Assembly: GCA_012522075.1 (NCBI GenBank)
Contig: JAAYLG010000078.1
Coordinates: 1-32,253, forward strand
From: Bacillota bacterium
GTDB lineage: Bacteria > Bacillota > Dethiobacteria > Dethiobacterales > Dethiobacteraceae
Length of the DNA stretch: 32,253 bases
Direction: 5' to 3'
Both the position numbers and the translations under genes were made by a program. The notes beneath the pieces were generated by a model that made no database searches, had not been told where the DNA came from, and saw only the letters and a program-made list of their open reading frames with translations. This document shows, piece by piece, positions 26,525 to 32,253 of this stretch (within the stretch, counting starts at the first letter, position 1; every line of letters starts with the position of its first letter).

Positions 26525-26941
26525 ATGTATCGTGAGAACAAAGCGGCGTTACGCTGCGGAGTGGATATCATTGAAATCGAGAGAGTAGCCCGGGTATATG
26601 CCAGGCGTCCCCGCCTGTTTCTGAAACGTCTCTTCACGGCGCGGGAGCAGGAGCAACTGGCGGTAAAACGCCATACCGCCCGGCACCTGGCGGCCCGCTT
26701 TGCCGCCAAAGAAGCCGTGTTTAAACTGCTGGGGCTGGGGATTGGCGACCTGGACTGGACCGAGGTGGAAATCCTTTCCCTGCCCGGGGGAGAACCGGTT
26801 GTGCATCTTTTCGGCAAAGCGGCCAAAAGGGCTGCAGAGCTGTCCCTGTCGTCTGTAGCTCTCTCGCTGAGCCATTGCCGTAAATATGCCGTAGCTTTTG
26901 CCACAGCCCTGGTCTTAAAAAAAACTCCTCCTGCCCCTTGA
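26525..26941 (+). CDS. acpS: Holo-[acyl-carrier-protein] synthase
   Basis: AcpS transfers 4'-phosphopantetheine from CoA to acyl carrier protein. The 138-residue protein has the two family signatures GVDIIEIERV (Asp14, Mg2+ ligand) and ARFAAKEAVFKLLG (metal-binding Glu), plus ALSLSHCRKYAVAFA near the end. GGCAGGAG precedes ATG 26525. The C-terminus KKTPPAP is encoded within the terminator stem. It sits directly behind the response regulator gene and ahead of the iron-sulfur operon. Confidence 0.95.
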   Translation: MYRENKAALRCGVDIIEIERVARVYARRPRLFLKRLFTAREQEQLAVKRHTARHLAARFAAKEAVFKLLGLGIGDLDWTEVEILSLPGGEPVVHLFGKAAKRAAELSLSSVALSLSHCRKYAVAFATALVLKKTPPAP

Positions 26942-26956
26942 CGGAGGAGCTTTTTC
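26925..26956 (+). terminator. Intrinsic terminator after acpS
   Basis: CTCCTCC (26925-26931) pairs with GGAGGAG (26943-26949), followed by C and five T. It includes the acpS stop codon in the loop and ends the kinase-regulator-acpS transcript. Confidence 0.8.
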
Positions 26957-26969
26957 CTGTTACTCTAGA

Positions 26970-26996
26970 ATAAATCCGACTAAATAGATCGGAATA
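26970..26996 (+). promoter_or_regulatory. IscR-type operator/promoter ahead of the iron-sulfur operon
   Basis: The core CCGACT-AAATA-GATCGG closely resembles the type 1 IscR site (consensus half YYGACT, 5-base AT-rich spacer, AGTCRR). The imperfect dyad TCCGA (26975-26979) and TCGGA (26989-26993) is centred about 25 bases before the regulator's start codon. A possible -35, TTGACG (26938-26943), has a poor -10 (TACTCT) at 17 bases; TAGAAT (26966-26971) overlaps the operator edge. Confidence 0.5.
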
Positions 26997-27008
26997 GCTA
27001 GTGATAGA

Positions 27009-27443
27009 ATGAAAATCACTGCCAAGGGCGAATACGGCGTTCGCGCCATGGCCATGCTGGCGCAGGATTTCCGTGCCGGTCCCATCCCGCTGCGCGAAAT
27101 TGCCGACAGGGAAGGCATTTCGTATCAATTCCTGGAGCAAATTTTTTTGCCGCTGCGCCGGGCGGGCCTGATTACCTCGGTCAGGGGGGCCAAAGGCGGC
27201 TATGCCTTGGCGCACCCGCCGGAAAAAATCAAGGTGGGAGACATAGTGCGCATCCTGGAAGGCCCCATTGCACCGGTGGACTGCGTGGCTGAAGGGAACG
27301 AGAGTAGCTGCAAGCGCAAAAGCATTTGCCTGACGCGCGGTATCTGGGAAAAGTTGCGGGACACAATGTCGGAAGTGCTTGATGAAATAACCCTGGCCGA
27401 TGTTGCCATGATGTCGCACAAGACAAATAAGGAGGGCAGTTAA
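27009..27443 (+). CDS. iscR: Rrf2/IscR-family iron-sulfur-sensing repressor
   Basis: The 144-residue protein is a winged-helix Rrf2 regulator: MKITAKGEYGVRAMAMLAQ, IPLREIADREGISYQFLEQI and SVRGAKGGYALA are canonical. Three cysteines (Cys92, 101, 107) sit where IscR holds its [2Fe-2S] cluster, with spacing C-x8-C-x5-C. It probably represses the iscS-iscU operon when clusters are plentiful. No clear Shine-Dalgarno precedes ATG 27009, unlike its neighbours. One base separates its stop from the iscS start, with AAGGAGGG near its end serving iscS. A cysteine-metabolism (CymR-like) role is less likely given the cysteines. Confidence 0.92.
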   Translation: MKITAKGEYGVRAMAMLAQDFRAGPIPLREIADREGISYQFLEQIFLPLRRAGLITSVRGAKGGYALAHPPEKIKVGDIVRILEGPIAPVDCVAEGNESSCKRKSICLTRGIWEKLRDTMSEVLDEITLADVAMMSHKTNKEGS

Positions 27444-28607
27444 ATGCAAAAGGTTTACCTTGATAATGCGGCGACCACAAGAATGCATGACGAGGTACTT
27501 GCAGCGATGCAACCGTATCTGACCAACGTCTACGGCAACCCCTCCAGCATCCATTCTTTCGGCCGCGAAGCACGCAAAGCAGTTGAAGAGGCACGGGAAA
27601 AAACTGCTGCAGCCCTGGGGGGCGAACCACGGGAGATTATTTTTACTTCAGGCGCCACGGAAGCCAATAATGTTGCCATTCGCGGCGTGGCCCGCGCTTT
27701 GCAGCAAAAAGGCCGCCATATTATTACCACGGCCGTGGAACATCACGCGGTACTGGATGCCTGCAAGGCGCTGGAAGCGGAAGGCTTCAAAGTAACTGTT
27801 TTACCGGTGGACGCCTACGGCATGGTGTCCCCCCGGGATGTGGCCGACGCCATTACCGACGAGACTATTCTTGTTTCCGTCATGCTTGCCAATAATGAAG
27901 TGGGGACTGTCATGCCCGTGGCGGAAATCGGGAAAATTTGCCGTGAACGCGGTGTGGTTTTCCATACCGATGCGGTGCAGGCCATCGGCGTCCTGCCCGT
28001 TAATGTGGATGATTTGCAGGTAGACCTGCTTTCCCTTTCCGCCCATAAATTTCACGGCCCCAAGGGGGTTGGCGCCCTCTACGTGCGCAAGGGAACAAAA
28101 CTGAAAGTTTTCAGTTTCGGCGGCGCCCAGGAACGAAAACTGCGGCCCGGCACGGAAAATGTGGCCGGCATTGTGGGTCTGGGCAAAGCCATAGAGCTGG
28201 CCGTCACCGACATGGAGGCCAAGGTGAGCCGCATCAAAGCCATGCGCGACAAGCTGATGACAGGGCTCCTTTCCATCCCGCATACCAGGCTGAACGGCCA
28301 CCCGGAAAAAAGGCTGCCCGGTTATGTGAATATCTCGTTCCAGTATGTGGAAGGAGAATCCATGATCTTAAGCCTTGACTTGAAAGGGATTGCTGTTTCC
28401 AGCGGTTCTGCCTGCACATCAGGTTCACTGGACCCGTCCCATGTCCTCATGGCCATGGGGTTGGATCACCAGACGGCGCACGGCTCGTTGCGCCTGACCC
28501 TGAGTGCCTATAACACGGAAGAAGAGATTGACTACGTTCTGTCTGTCATGCCGGAAATAGTTGCACGCCTGCGGGCCATGTCGCCTGTTTATCCGGGTAA
28601 AGATTAA
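27444..28607 (+). CDS. iscS: Cysteine desulfurase
   Basis: This PLP enzyme removes sulfur from cysteine to supply Fe-S cluster assembly. The 387-residue protein begins VYLDNAATTRMHDEVL. It has GATEANN, the conserved VEHHAVL, PLP-Lys202 in LSAHKFHGPKG, and a persulfide-forming Cys324 in SSGSACTSGSLDPSHV. The short loop with SACTSG is that of IscS/NifS group I enzymes. AAGGAGGG lies just before ATG 27444. iscR precedes and iscU follows after 17 bases. Confidence 0.96.
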   Translation: MQKVYLDNAATTRMHDEVLAAMQPYLTNVYGNPSSIHSFGREARKAVEEAREKTAAALGGEPREIIFTSGATEANNVAIRGVARALQQKGRHIITTAVEHHAVLDACKALEAEGFKVTVLPVDAYGMVSPRDVADAITDETILVSVMLANNEVGTVMPVAEIGKICRERGVVFHTDAVQAIGVLPVNVDDLQVDLLSLSAHKFHGPKGVGALYVRKGTKLKVFSFGGAQERKLRPGTENVAGIVGLGKAIELAVTDMEAKVSRIKAMRDKLMTGLLSIPHTRLNGHPEKRLPGYVNISFQYVEGESMILSLDLKGIAVSSGSACTSGSLDPSHVLMAMGLDHQTAHGSLRLTLSAYNTEEEIDYVLSVMPEIVARLRAMSPVYPGKD

Positions 28608-28624
28608 CCAGGGAGATGAAGGTA

Positions 28625-29008
28625 ATGTACAGTGAAAAAGTTATGGACCATTTCATGAACCCGCGCAATGTGGGGGAAATAGAAAATGCGGACGGCATCG
28701 GCGAAGTCGGCAATATGAAGTGCGGCGATATTATGCGCATCTACCTCAAAGTTAGCGACCAGGAAGTTATTGAAGATATAAAGTTCCGCACCTTTGGCTG
28801 CGGCGCCGCCATTGCCACCAGTAGTGCCATCACCGAAATGGTGAAAGGAAAAACGCTGGCTGAAGCCTGGGAAATAAGCAACAAGCAGGTGGCCGAGGAA
28901 CTGGGCGGCCTGCCGGAGTCAAAAATGCACTGCTCCAACCTGGCCGCCGATGCCTTAAAGAGGGCCATTGAAGACTACCGTAGCCGGAAAGCGCAGCAGG
29001 AAGCGTAA
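28625..29008 (+). CDS. iscU: Fe-S cluster scaffold protein IscU/NifU-like
   Basis: This 127-residue scaffold holds nascent clusters. Three ligand cysteines are present: Cys33 (KCGD, with the exchange-promoting Asp35), Cys59 (FGCGAA) and Cys103 (HCSNLA). ATG 28625 was chosen because MYSEKVMDHFMNPRNVGE is the family's usual start and GGGAG is nine bases upstream; ATG 28616 is in frame and too close to it. No C-terminal NifU (NFU) domain is present. In Clostridia this protein with IscS forms the minimal ISC machinery. The Nnr gene follows after a 73-base gap. Confidence 0.95.
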   Translation: MYSEKVMDHFMNPRNVGEIENADGIGEVGNMKCGDIMRIYLKVSDQEVIEDIKFRTFGCGAAIATSSAITEMVKGKTLAEAWEISNKQVAEELGGLPESKMHCSNLAADALKRAIEDYRSRKAQQEA

Positions 29009-29081
29009 AGGGAAGACGCCGGTTCCGGCCCGAGCTCTCGCAGCGCGCCTTCCCGTCTTGCCGAAGAAAGGAGTGGGTGGA

Positions 29082-30623
29082 ATGTGGCTGGTAACTGCGG
29101 CGGAAATGCGTGGACTTGATGCCCGCACAATCAATGACTACGGCATTCCCGGCATGGTCCTGATGGAAGCCGCCGGCTTGGGGGTGGCGGAACGTATCAG
29201 GGCGCTGGGTACAGGACCGAACCTTACAGTTGTGGCCGGGAAGGGCAACAATGGCGGGGACGGCTTTGTCGTGGCCCGGCGTCTTTGCCAGGAGAAAAAT
29301 GTTACCGTCTTTACTGTGGCGCCGGATGAGGAATACGGCGGGGATGCACTGCAAAACCTGCAGATTTTACGCAGGCTGAAGCTGCCGGTACTTTGCCTGC
29401 GCACGGAAGAAGGACGCAAAGCTTTTGCAGTGGAACTGGCGCGCTCGGATCTGATTGTAGATGCCTTGTTCGGCACCGGCCTTTCCCGCGAACTGGATAC
29501 TTATTACAAGGATATTATTACCGCCATTAACGGCAGCCCGGCGCTGGTCGTAGCCGTAGACATTCCTTCCGGCATTAATGCCGATACCGGCCAAAGCATG
29601 GGGGCTGCCGTCCGTGCCGTGGAAACTGTCACTTTTGCCCTGCCCAAAAACGGCCATTACCTTTATCCCGGAGCGGGGTGCACCGGCCGCCTGACCGTGG
29701 TGGACATCGGCATACCGCAGGAATTGTATGCCGGGCTGAAAAACTGTGTCCTGACGCCTGCCGTGGTCAGGCCGCTGCTTGTGGACAGGCCGGCGGACAG
29801 CCATAAAGGCACTTTTGGTTCCGTCCTCCTGGTTGCCGGCTCGGCCGGCATGTCCGGCGCGGCCGTCCTGGCGGCCCGTGCAGCACTGCGTGGCGGTTGC
29901 GGCCTGCTGTACGCGGCGGTGCCCGCCTGTATCCGCACTGTGCTGGCGGCTCAGGTGCCTGAAGCCATTACCGTGGCACTGCCGGAGGCTGCGGAAGGCA
30001 GCCTGCTGCCCGAGTCAGCCGCCCTGCTGCAGGAAAGGTGGGCAACCTGCCATGCCGTGGCAGTCGGACCGGGCTGGACACAAGCCACGGAGTTGCAGTC
30101 CCTATTAAACGATATTATTACCGAGTGCCCCCTGCCGCTGGTGATTGACGCGGACGGACTTAACCTTTTGGCCGGCATGCCGGATGCCCTGGCACGGCGC
30201 ACGGCACCCGTTGTCCTTACTCCCCATCCCGGTGAGGCGGCGCGCCTGCTGGGGGTGAAAACAAAAGACATCCAGGCGGACAGGTTTGGCAGCGCTCGCA
30301 GACTCGCCAGGCGCTTTCATGCCACCGTGGTCTTAAAAGGCGCACATACAGTTGTGGCGGAGCCCGACGGGACCATCGCCGTAAACACCACGGGCAACAG
30401 CGGCCTGGCCACCGCCGGCAGCGGTGACGTCCTGACCGGCCTTTTGGCGGCCCTTTTGGCCCAGGGGCTGGATACAGCCTCCGCCGCCCGCCTGGCCGTT
30501 TTCCTGCACGGCCTGGCAGGCGATCTGGCGGCGGCGGAAGTTGGGGAGCGGTCCCTGCTGGCCGGCGATGTTGTTAATTATCTTTCCCAGGCATATCTTG
30601 CGCTGCAGGAAAATACTTTATAG
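29082..30623 (+). CDS. nnr: Bifunctional NAD(P)H-hydrate epimerase / ADP-dependent dehydratase
   Basis: This 513-residue enzyme repairs damaged NAD(P)H. The N-terminal YjeF_N epimerase domain (about 1-215; TAAEMRGLDARTINDYGIPG and VVAGKGNNGGDGFVVARRL) interconverts R and S hydrates. The C-terminal ribokinase-like domain (about 225-510; GSVLLVAGSAGMSGA, LTPHPGEAARLLG and GSGDVLTG at 446-453 with catalytic Asp449) dehydrates the S form using ADP. Length is standard for the fusion. AAAGGAG precedes ATG 29082. It is likely part of the iscR operon, followed by two envelope genes. Confidence 0.95.
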   Translation: MWLVTAAEMRGLDARTINDYGIPGMVLMEAAGLGVAERIRALGTGPNLTVVAGKGNNGGDGFVVARRLCQEKNVTVFTVAPDEEYGGDALQNLQILRRLKLPVLCLRTEEGRKAFAVELARSDLIVDALFGTGLSRELDTYYKDIITAINGSPALVVAVDIPSGINADTGQSMGAAVRAVETVTFALPKNGHYLYPGAGCTGRLTVVDIGIPQELYAGLKNCVLTPAVVRPLLVDRPADSHKGTFGSVLLVAGSAGMSGAAVLAARAALRGGCGLLYAAVPACIRTVLAAQVPEAITVALPEAAEGSLLPESAALLQERWATCHAVAVGPGWTQATELQSLLNDIITECPLPLVIDADGLNLLAGMPDALARRTAPVVLTPHPGEAARLLGVKTKDIQADRFGSARRLARRFHATVVLKGAHTVVAEPDGTIAVNTTGNSGLATAGSGDVLTGLLAALLAQGLDTASAARLAVFLHGLAGDLAAAEVGERSLLAGDVVNYLSQAYLALQENTL

Positions 30624-30716
30624 AGAGGGATTTTACCCATGGCAAAAGGATAAGCCGGCAGGTTGCACAGCCGCCCGCCGGCTGTCTGCAATCAAGGGAA
30701 AAAGGGGGAGAGAAGC

Positions 30717-31751
30717 TTGTCCCGCATTTTGTCCCGCATCATGCCGGCTGTCCTGCTGGTGCTTATGTTTCTGCCCGTGGGCTGTACCGTCACGGGAGAA
30801 AAGCTCTTATCGCAGATTGAACGCAGACTGGCCAAACTGGACGGTTACTACGCAGAGTGTGACGTGGAAATTTTCACGGAAGAAAGCATCCAGGTCTATG
30901 ATGTCAAACAGTGGCATGCTTTTCCCTCGCGCTGGCGCGTGGAAGTGGGGGCCGGCGAGGAGAGCCAGGTCTTTATTTGCGACGGCCGCCAGATCTGGGT
31001 TCACCAGCCGTCCCTGGGAGACTACTACCGCCTGGAGATAACGGAAACGACCAGGGAAAACGCCGCCCCTTTTTTACTTTACGGCTACCTGCAGCAGCTG
31101 CTTGAGGCGGAAAGCTTTACTTTCCGGGGCGAAGCGGAAATGAACGGCGGGGTTGTCTACAGGGTAGATTTTCCCGGACCACTGGCCGGCGAGGCGGTCA
31201 GCCTCTGGCTCAACCGGAAGTCTTTCCTGCCCGAGCGGATGGAGCTTTCCCTCGAGGGGAAACTTCTCTGCCGGGTCAAAGTCAAAAACTGCGAGCTTAA
31301 TCCCGCTTTTTCGTCAGACCTTTTTACTTTCACGCCTGACGGTGCAGGCAAAGTAAGCGCCCACTGCGAGATAGCGCCCCTTACCCTGGAAGAAGCAAAA
31401 AAAGGCTGGCCGGGGCCGGTGTATCTTCCCGCCTACCTGCCCGGGGGAGCCAGGCTGCATGCCATTTCCCGCGTGCAGGAAGGCGACAGGGAACAGTTGA
31501 TTTGCGTTTTCCGGGGAGAGGTGCCCATTACTTTTGTCCAGGCACCGGCCGGCGAGAAAGGGCTTTTTGCCGGCAGCCGCAGCCGCAGGGTAGTCATTGG
31601 CAAAAATACCGGCTTTTTTCAACAAAACGCGCAGGACAATCTGGCTTCCCTTTTCTGGTCTGACGGGGAGAGGGATTTTGCCCTCTCGGGCGTGTTGTCC
31701 TTGCAGGAGTTGGTGAAAATCGCCGCCTCGCTCTTTCCTGACGGAGAGTAA
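30717..31751 (+). CDS. LolA-like outer-membrane-lipoprotein-sorting-family lipoprotein
   Basis: The 344-residue protein starts at TTG 30717, with GGGGGAG six bases upstream. It has a lipoprotein signal (MPAVLLVLMFLPVGC, lipobox PVGC). The mature part reads YYAECDVEIFTEESIQVYDV, WRVEVGAGEESQVFICDGRQ and EAVSLWLNRKSFLPERMELS, the pattern of LolA-like (MucB/RseB-type) beta-cradle proteins. A C-terminal DUF4367-like segment follows (WPGPVYLPAYLPGGARLHAI). In Gram-positive-type anaerobes such proteins are anchored outside the membrane; their ligands are not known. A gene of this type after nnr is a familiar order in Peptococcaceae, from general knowledge. Confidence 0.85.
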   Translation: MSRILSRIMPAVLLVLMFLPVGCTVTGEKLLSQIERRLAKLDGYYAECDVEIFTEESIQVYDVKQWHAFPSRWRVEVGAGEESQVFICDGRQIWVHQPSLGDYYRLEITETTRENAAPFLLYGYLQQLLEAESFTFRGEAEMNGGVVYRVDFPGPLAGEAVSLWLNRKSFLPERMELSLEGKLLCRVKVKNCELNPAFSSDLFTFTPDGAGKVSAHCEIAPLTLEEAKKGWPGPVYLPAYLPGGARLHAISRVQEGDREQLICVFRGEVPITFVQAPAGEKGLFAGSRSRRVVIGKNTGFFQQNAQDNLASLFWSDGERDFALSGVLSLQELVKIAASLFPDGE

Positions 31752-31799
31752 GCACATTCTCCGCCATGTCGAATAGGATGGTAGCGGGAGGTGTGCTGC

Positions 31800-32000
31800 A
31801 TGGGCAAGGACGAAGGACTGCCGCCCTGCCCTACAGGGCTGTTTTTAGAAATTGCCCCCGGTGACACATTGTTTAAAATCGCCAGGGAGCAGGGCGTAAC
31901 CGTAGAAGGCATCCTGGCTTTAAATCCGGGGCTGGACCCGAAAAATTTACAGGTGGGCACTTTCATCTGCCTGCCGCTGCCGCAAAAAAGTGGAAAATAA
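31800..32000 (+). CDS. Small LysM-domain protein
   Basis: The 66-residue protein is essentially one LysM peptidoglycan-binding repeat (FLEIAPGDTLFKIAREQGVT, VEGILALNPGLDPKNLQVGT, then FICLP). ATG 31800 has GGGAGGTG six bases upstream; GTG 31791 is in frame but lies within that site. No signal peptide or membrane helix is present, so it is probably cytoplasmic, forespore-related or exported in another way. It follows the LolA-like gene by 48 bases and is the last gene before the insertion sequence. Confidence 0.85.
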   Translation: MGKDEGLPPCPTGLFLEIAPGDTLFKIAREQGVTVEGILALNPGLDPKNLQVGTFICLPLPQKSGK

Positions 32001-32253
32001 AAGCCCGCCGGAGGCGGGTCAGACTGTAGACAAAAATGGCCTTTAGGAAGCAAAACCTAAAGGCCAAATTCTTTTTTAAACATAAAATTGCTGCAATATT
32101 AGAACGCACCTCCTGCAGCGGGGAGGTTGTGGGCGGTAATGTCCGTTGTTTCCGCTTCCACATGGCCAGCTTTTTCAGATTCATGCATGCAAAAAGAAGC
32201 GTGAGATAGTGCTGCACTTTTCTCAAGCCTCTAAGCTGCGTGTAGCGCATCCC
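31963..32253 (-). CDS. IS1182-type transposase, C-terminal part (cut by window edge)
   Basis: Read on the minus strand from the window edge, MRYTQLRGLRKVQHYLTLLF then ACMNLKKLAMWKRK matches the C-terminus of IS1182-family DDE transposases (pattern RYTRLRGLxKVxxxxLLTFACMNLKKLA). The 5' part lies outside the window. The terminal residues FVYSL are encoded by the element's end, TTTGTCTACAGTCTG. The frame has no stop inside the element: it runs on into host DNA, through the terminator stem and the 3' end of the LysM gene, ending at 31963-31965. Whether an intact element lies beyond the edge cannot be seen. Confidence 0.85.
   Translation of the reverse strand, partial: GMRYTQLRGLRKVQHYLTLLFACMNLKKLAMWKRKQRTLPPTTSPLQEVRSNIAAILCLKKNLAFRFCFLKAIFVYSLTRLRRAFIFHFFAAAAGR
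32003..32019 (+). terminator. Terminator stem of the LysM-ending operon, interrupted by the IS end
   Basis: GCCCGCC (32003-32009) pairs with GGCGGGT (32013-32019, last pair G-T), directly after the LysM stop. The expected T-tract is absent: the IS end begins right behind the stem. Similar GCCCG/CGGGC hairpins with T-runs occur elsewhere in the window (6740-6753). Confidence 0.5.
32020..32253 (-). mobile_element. Partial IS1182-type insertion sequence
   Basis: The element runs from about 32020 (CAGACTGTAGACAAAAATGG, taken as the terminal sequence because it encodes the transposase C-terminus on the minus strand) to the window edge. No flanking duplication can be checked, since the other end is outside. 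The exact first base of the element is an estimate. Confidence 0.65.
32037..32077. terminator. Strong hairpin inside the IS end
   Basis: TGGCCTTTAGG (32037-32047) pairs perfectly with CCTAAAGGCCA (32056-32066) around an 8-base loop. A T-rich tract (CTTTTTT, 32071-32077) follows on the plus strand. It would stop host transcription entering the element and may replace the host operon's lost terminator function. It lies within the transposase coding frame. Confidence 0.7.

Overview
The window reads as chromosomal DNA of a flagellated, Gram-positive-type anaerobe. The best guess is a Peptococcaceae-like member of the Clostridia; this is an inference from gene content, not a species call. Supporting signs are strong Shine-Dalgarno sites with frequent GTG/TTG starts, a textbook sigma-D (sigma-28) promoter, a chemotaxis operon that includes cheD, an IscR/IscS/IscU set next to a fused NAD(P)H-hydrate repair enzyme, a formate/nitrite-type channel, many lipoproteins and a VanY-type carboxypeptidase. 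No rRNA, tRNA or CRISPR array was seen.

Layout. Positions 1-757 (minus) hold a broken EamA/DMT-type transporter gene that runs off the left edge. It diverges from a solitary DNA methyltransferase (843-2030, plus) across a perfect 14-base palindrome that carries a -10-like hexamer on each strand. Positions 2027-4305 (minus) are a polar amino acid ABC importer (binding lipoprotein, permease, ATPase), followed by an FNT-family channel (4449-5285, minus) with a strong promoter. Positions 5580-6701 (plus) are a three-gene cluster: a HIT protein, a MazG/PRA-PH-like protein and a YjbQ protein. They converge on a VanY-type peptidase (6758-7657, minus). A SAM methyltransferase (7905-8660) and an HD-domain hydrolase gene interrupted by an amber codon (8752-9330) come next.

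The centre (9439-19789) is a chemotaxis operon. A perfect sigma-D promoter precedes a TetR-family regulator, then cheY, cheA, cheW, a methyl-accepting chemotaxis protein (MCP) with a long charged tail, cheR, cheB, cheD, a hybrid histidine kinase ending in an Hpt-like segment, and a second CheY-like receiver. The genes mostly overlap or lie close together, so they are probably co-transcribed. Positions 19790-20692 have no intact gene. They hold recognisable fragments of an HD-GYP domain and an FMN-binding domain, a terminator and a promoter-like site.

The right third holds a THUMP-domain RNA methyltransferase, an FAD-dependent oxidoreductase gene frameshifted by a 5-base tandem duplication, a lipoprotein of unknown role, and a two-component system whose kinase has a Tll0287-like sensor domain with a CxxCH heme-binding motif. 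acpS follows. An iron-sulfur operon then runs from an IscR-type regulator with a candidate operator through iscS, iscU, the bifunctional Nnr enzyme, an LolA-like lipoprotein and a LysM protein. The window ends inside an IS1182-type element whose end abuts the LysM gene's terminator stem.

The most notable points are the sigma-D/TetR-led chemotaxis operon with an extra phosphorelay, the heme-type sensor kinase, the IscR-type operator, and an unusual number of broken genes (five loci). At least one of these breaks, the 5-base tandem duplication, looks like a genuine mutation rather than a read error.
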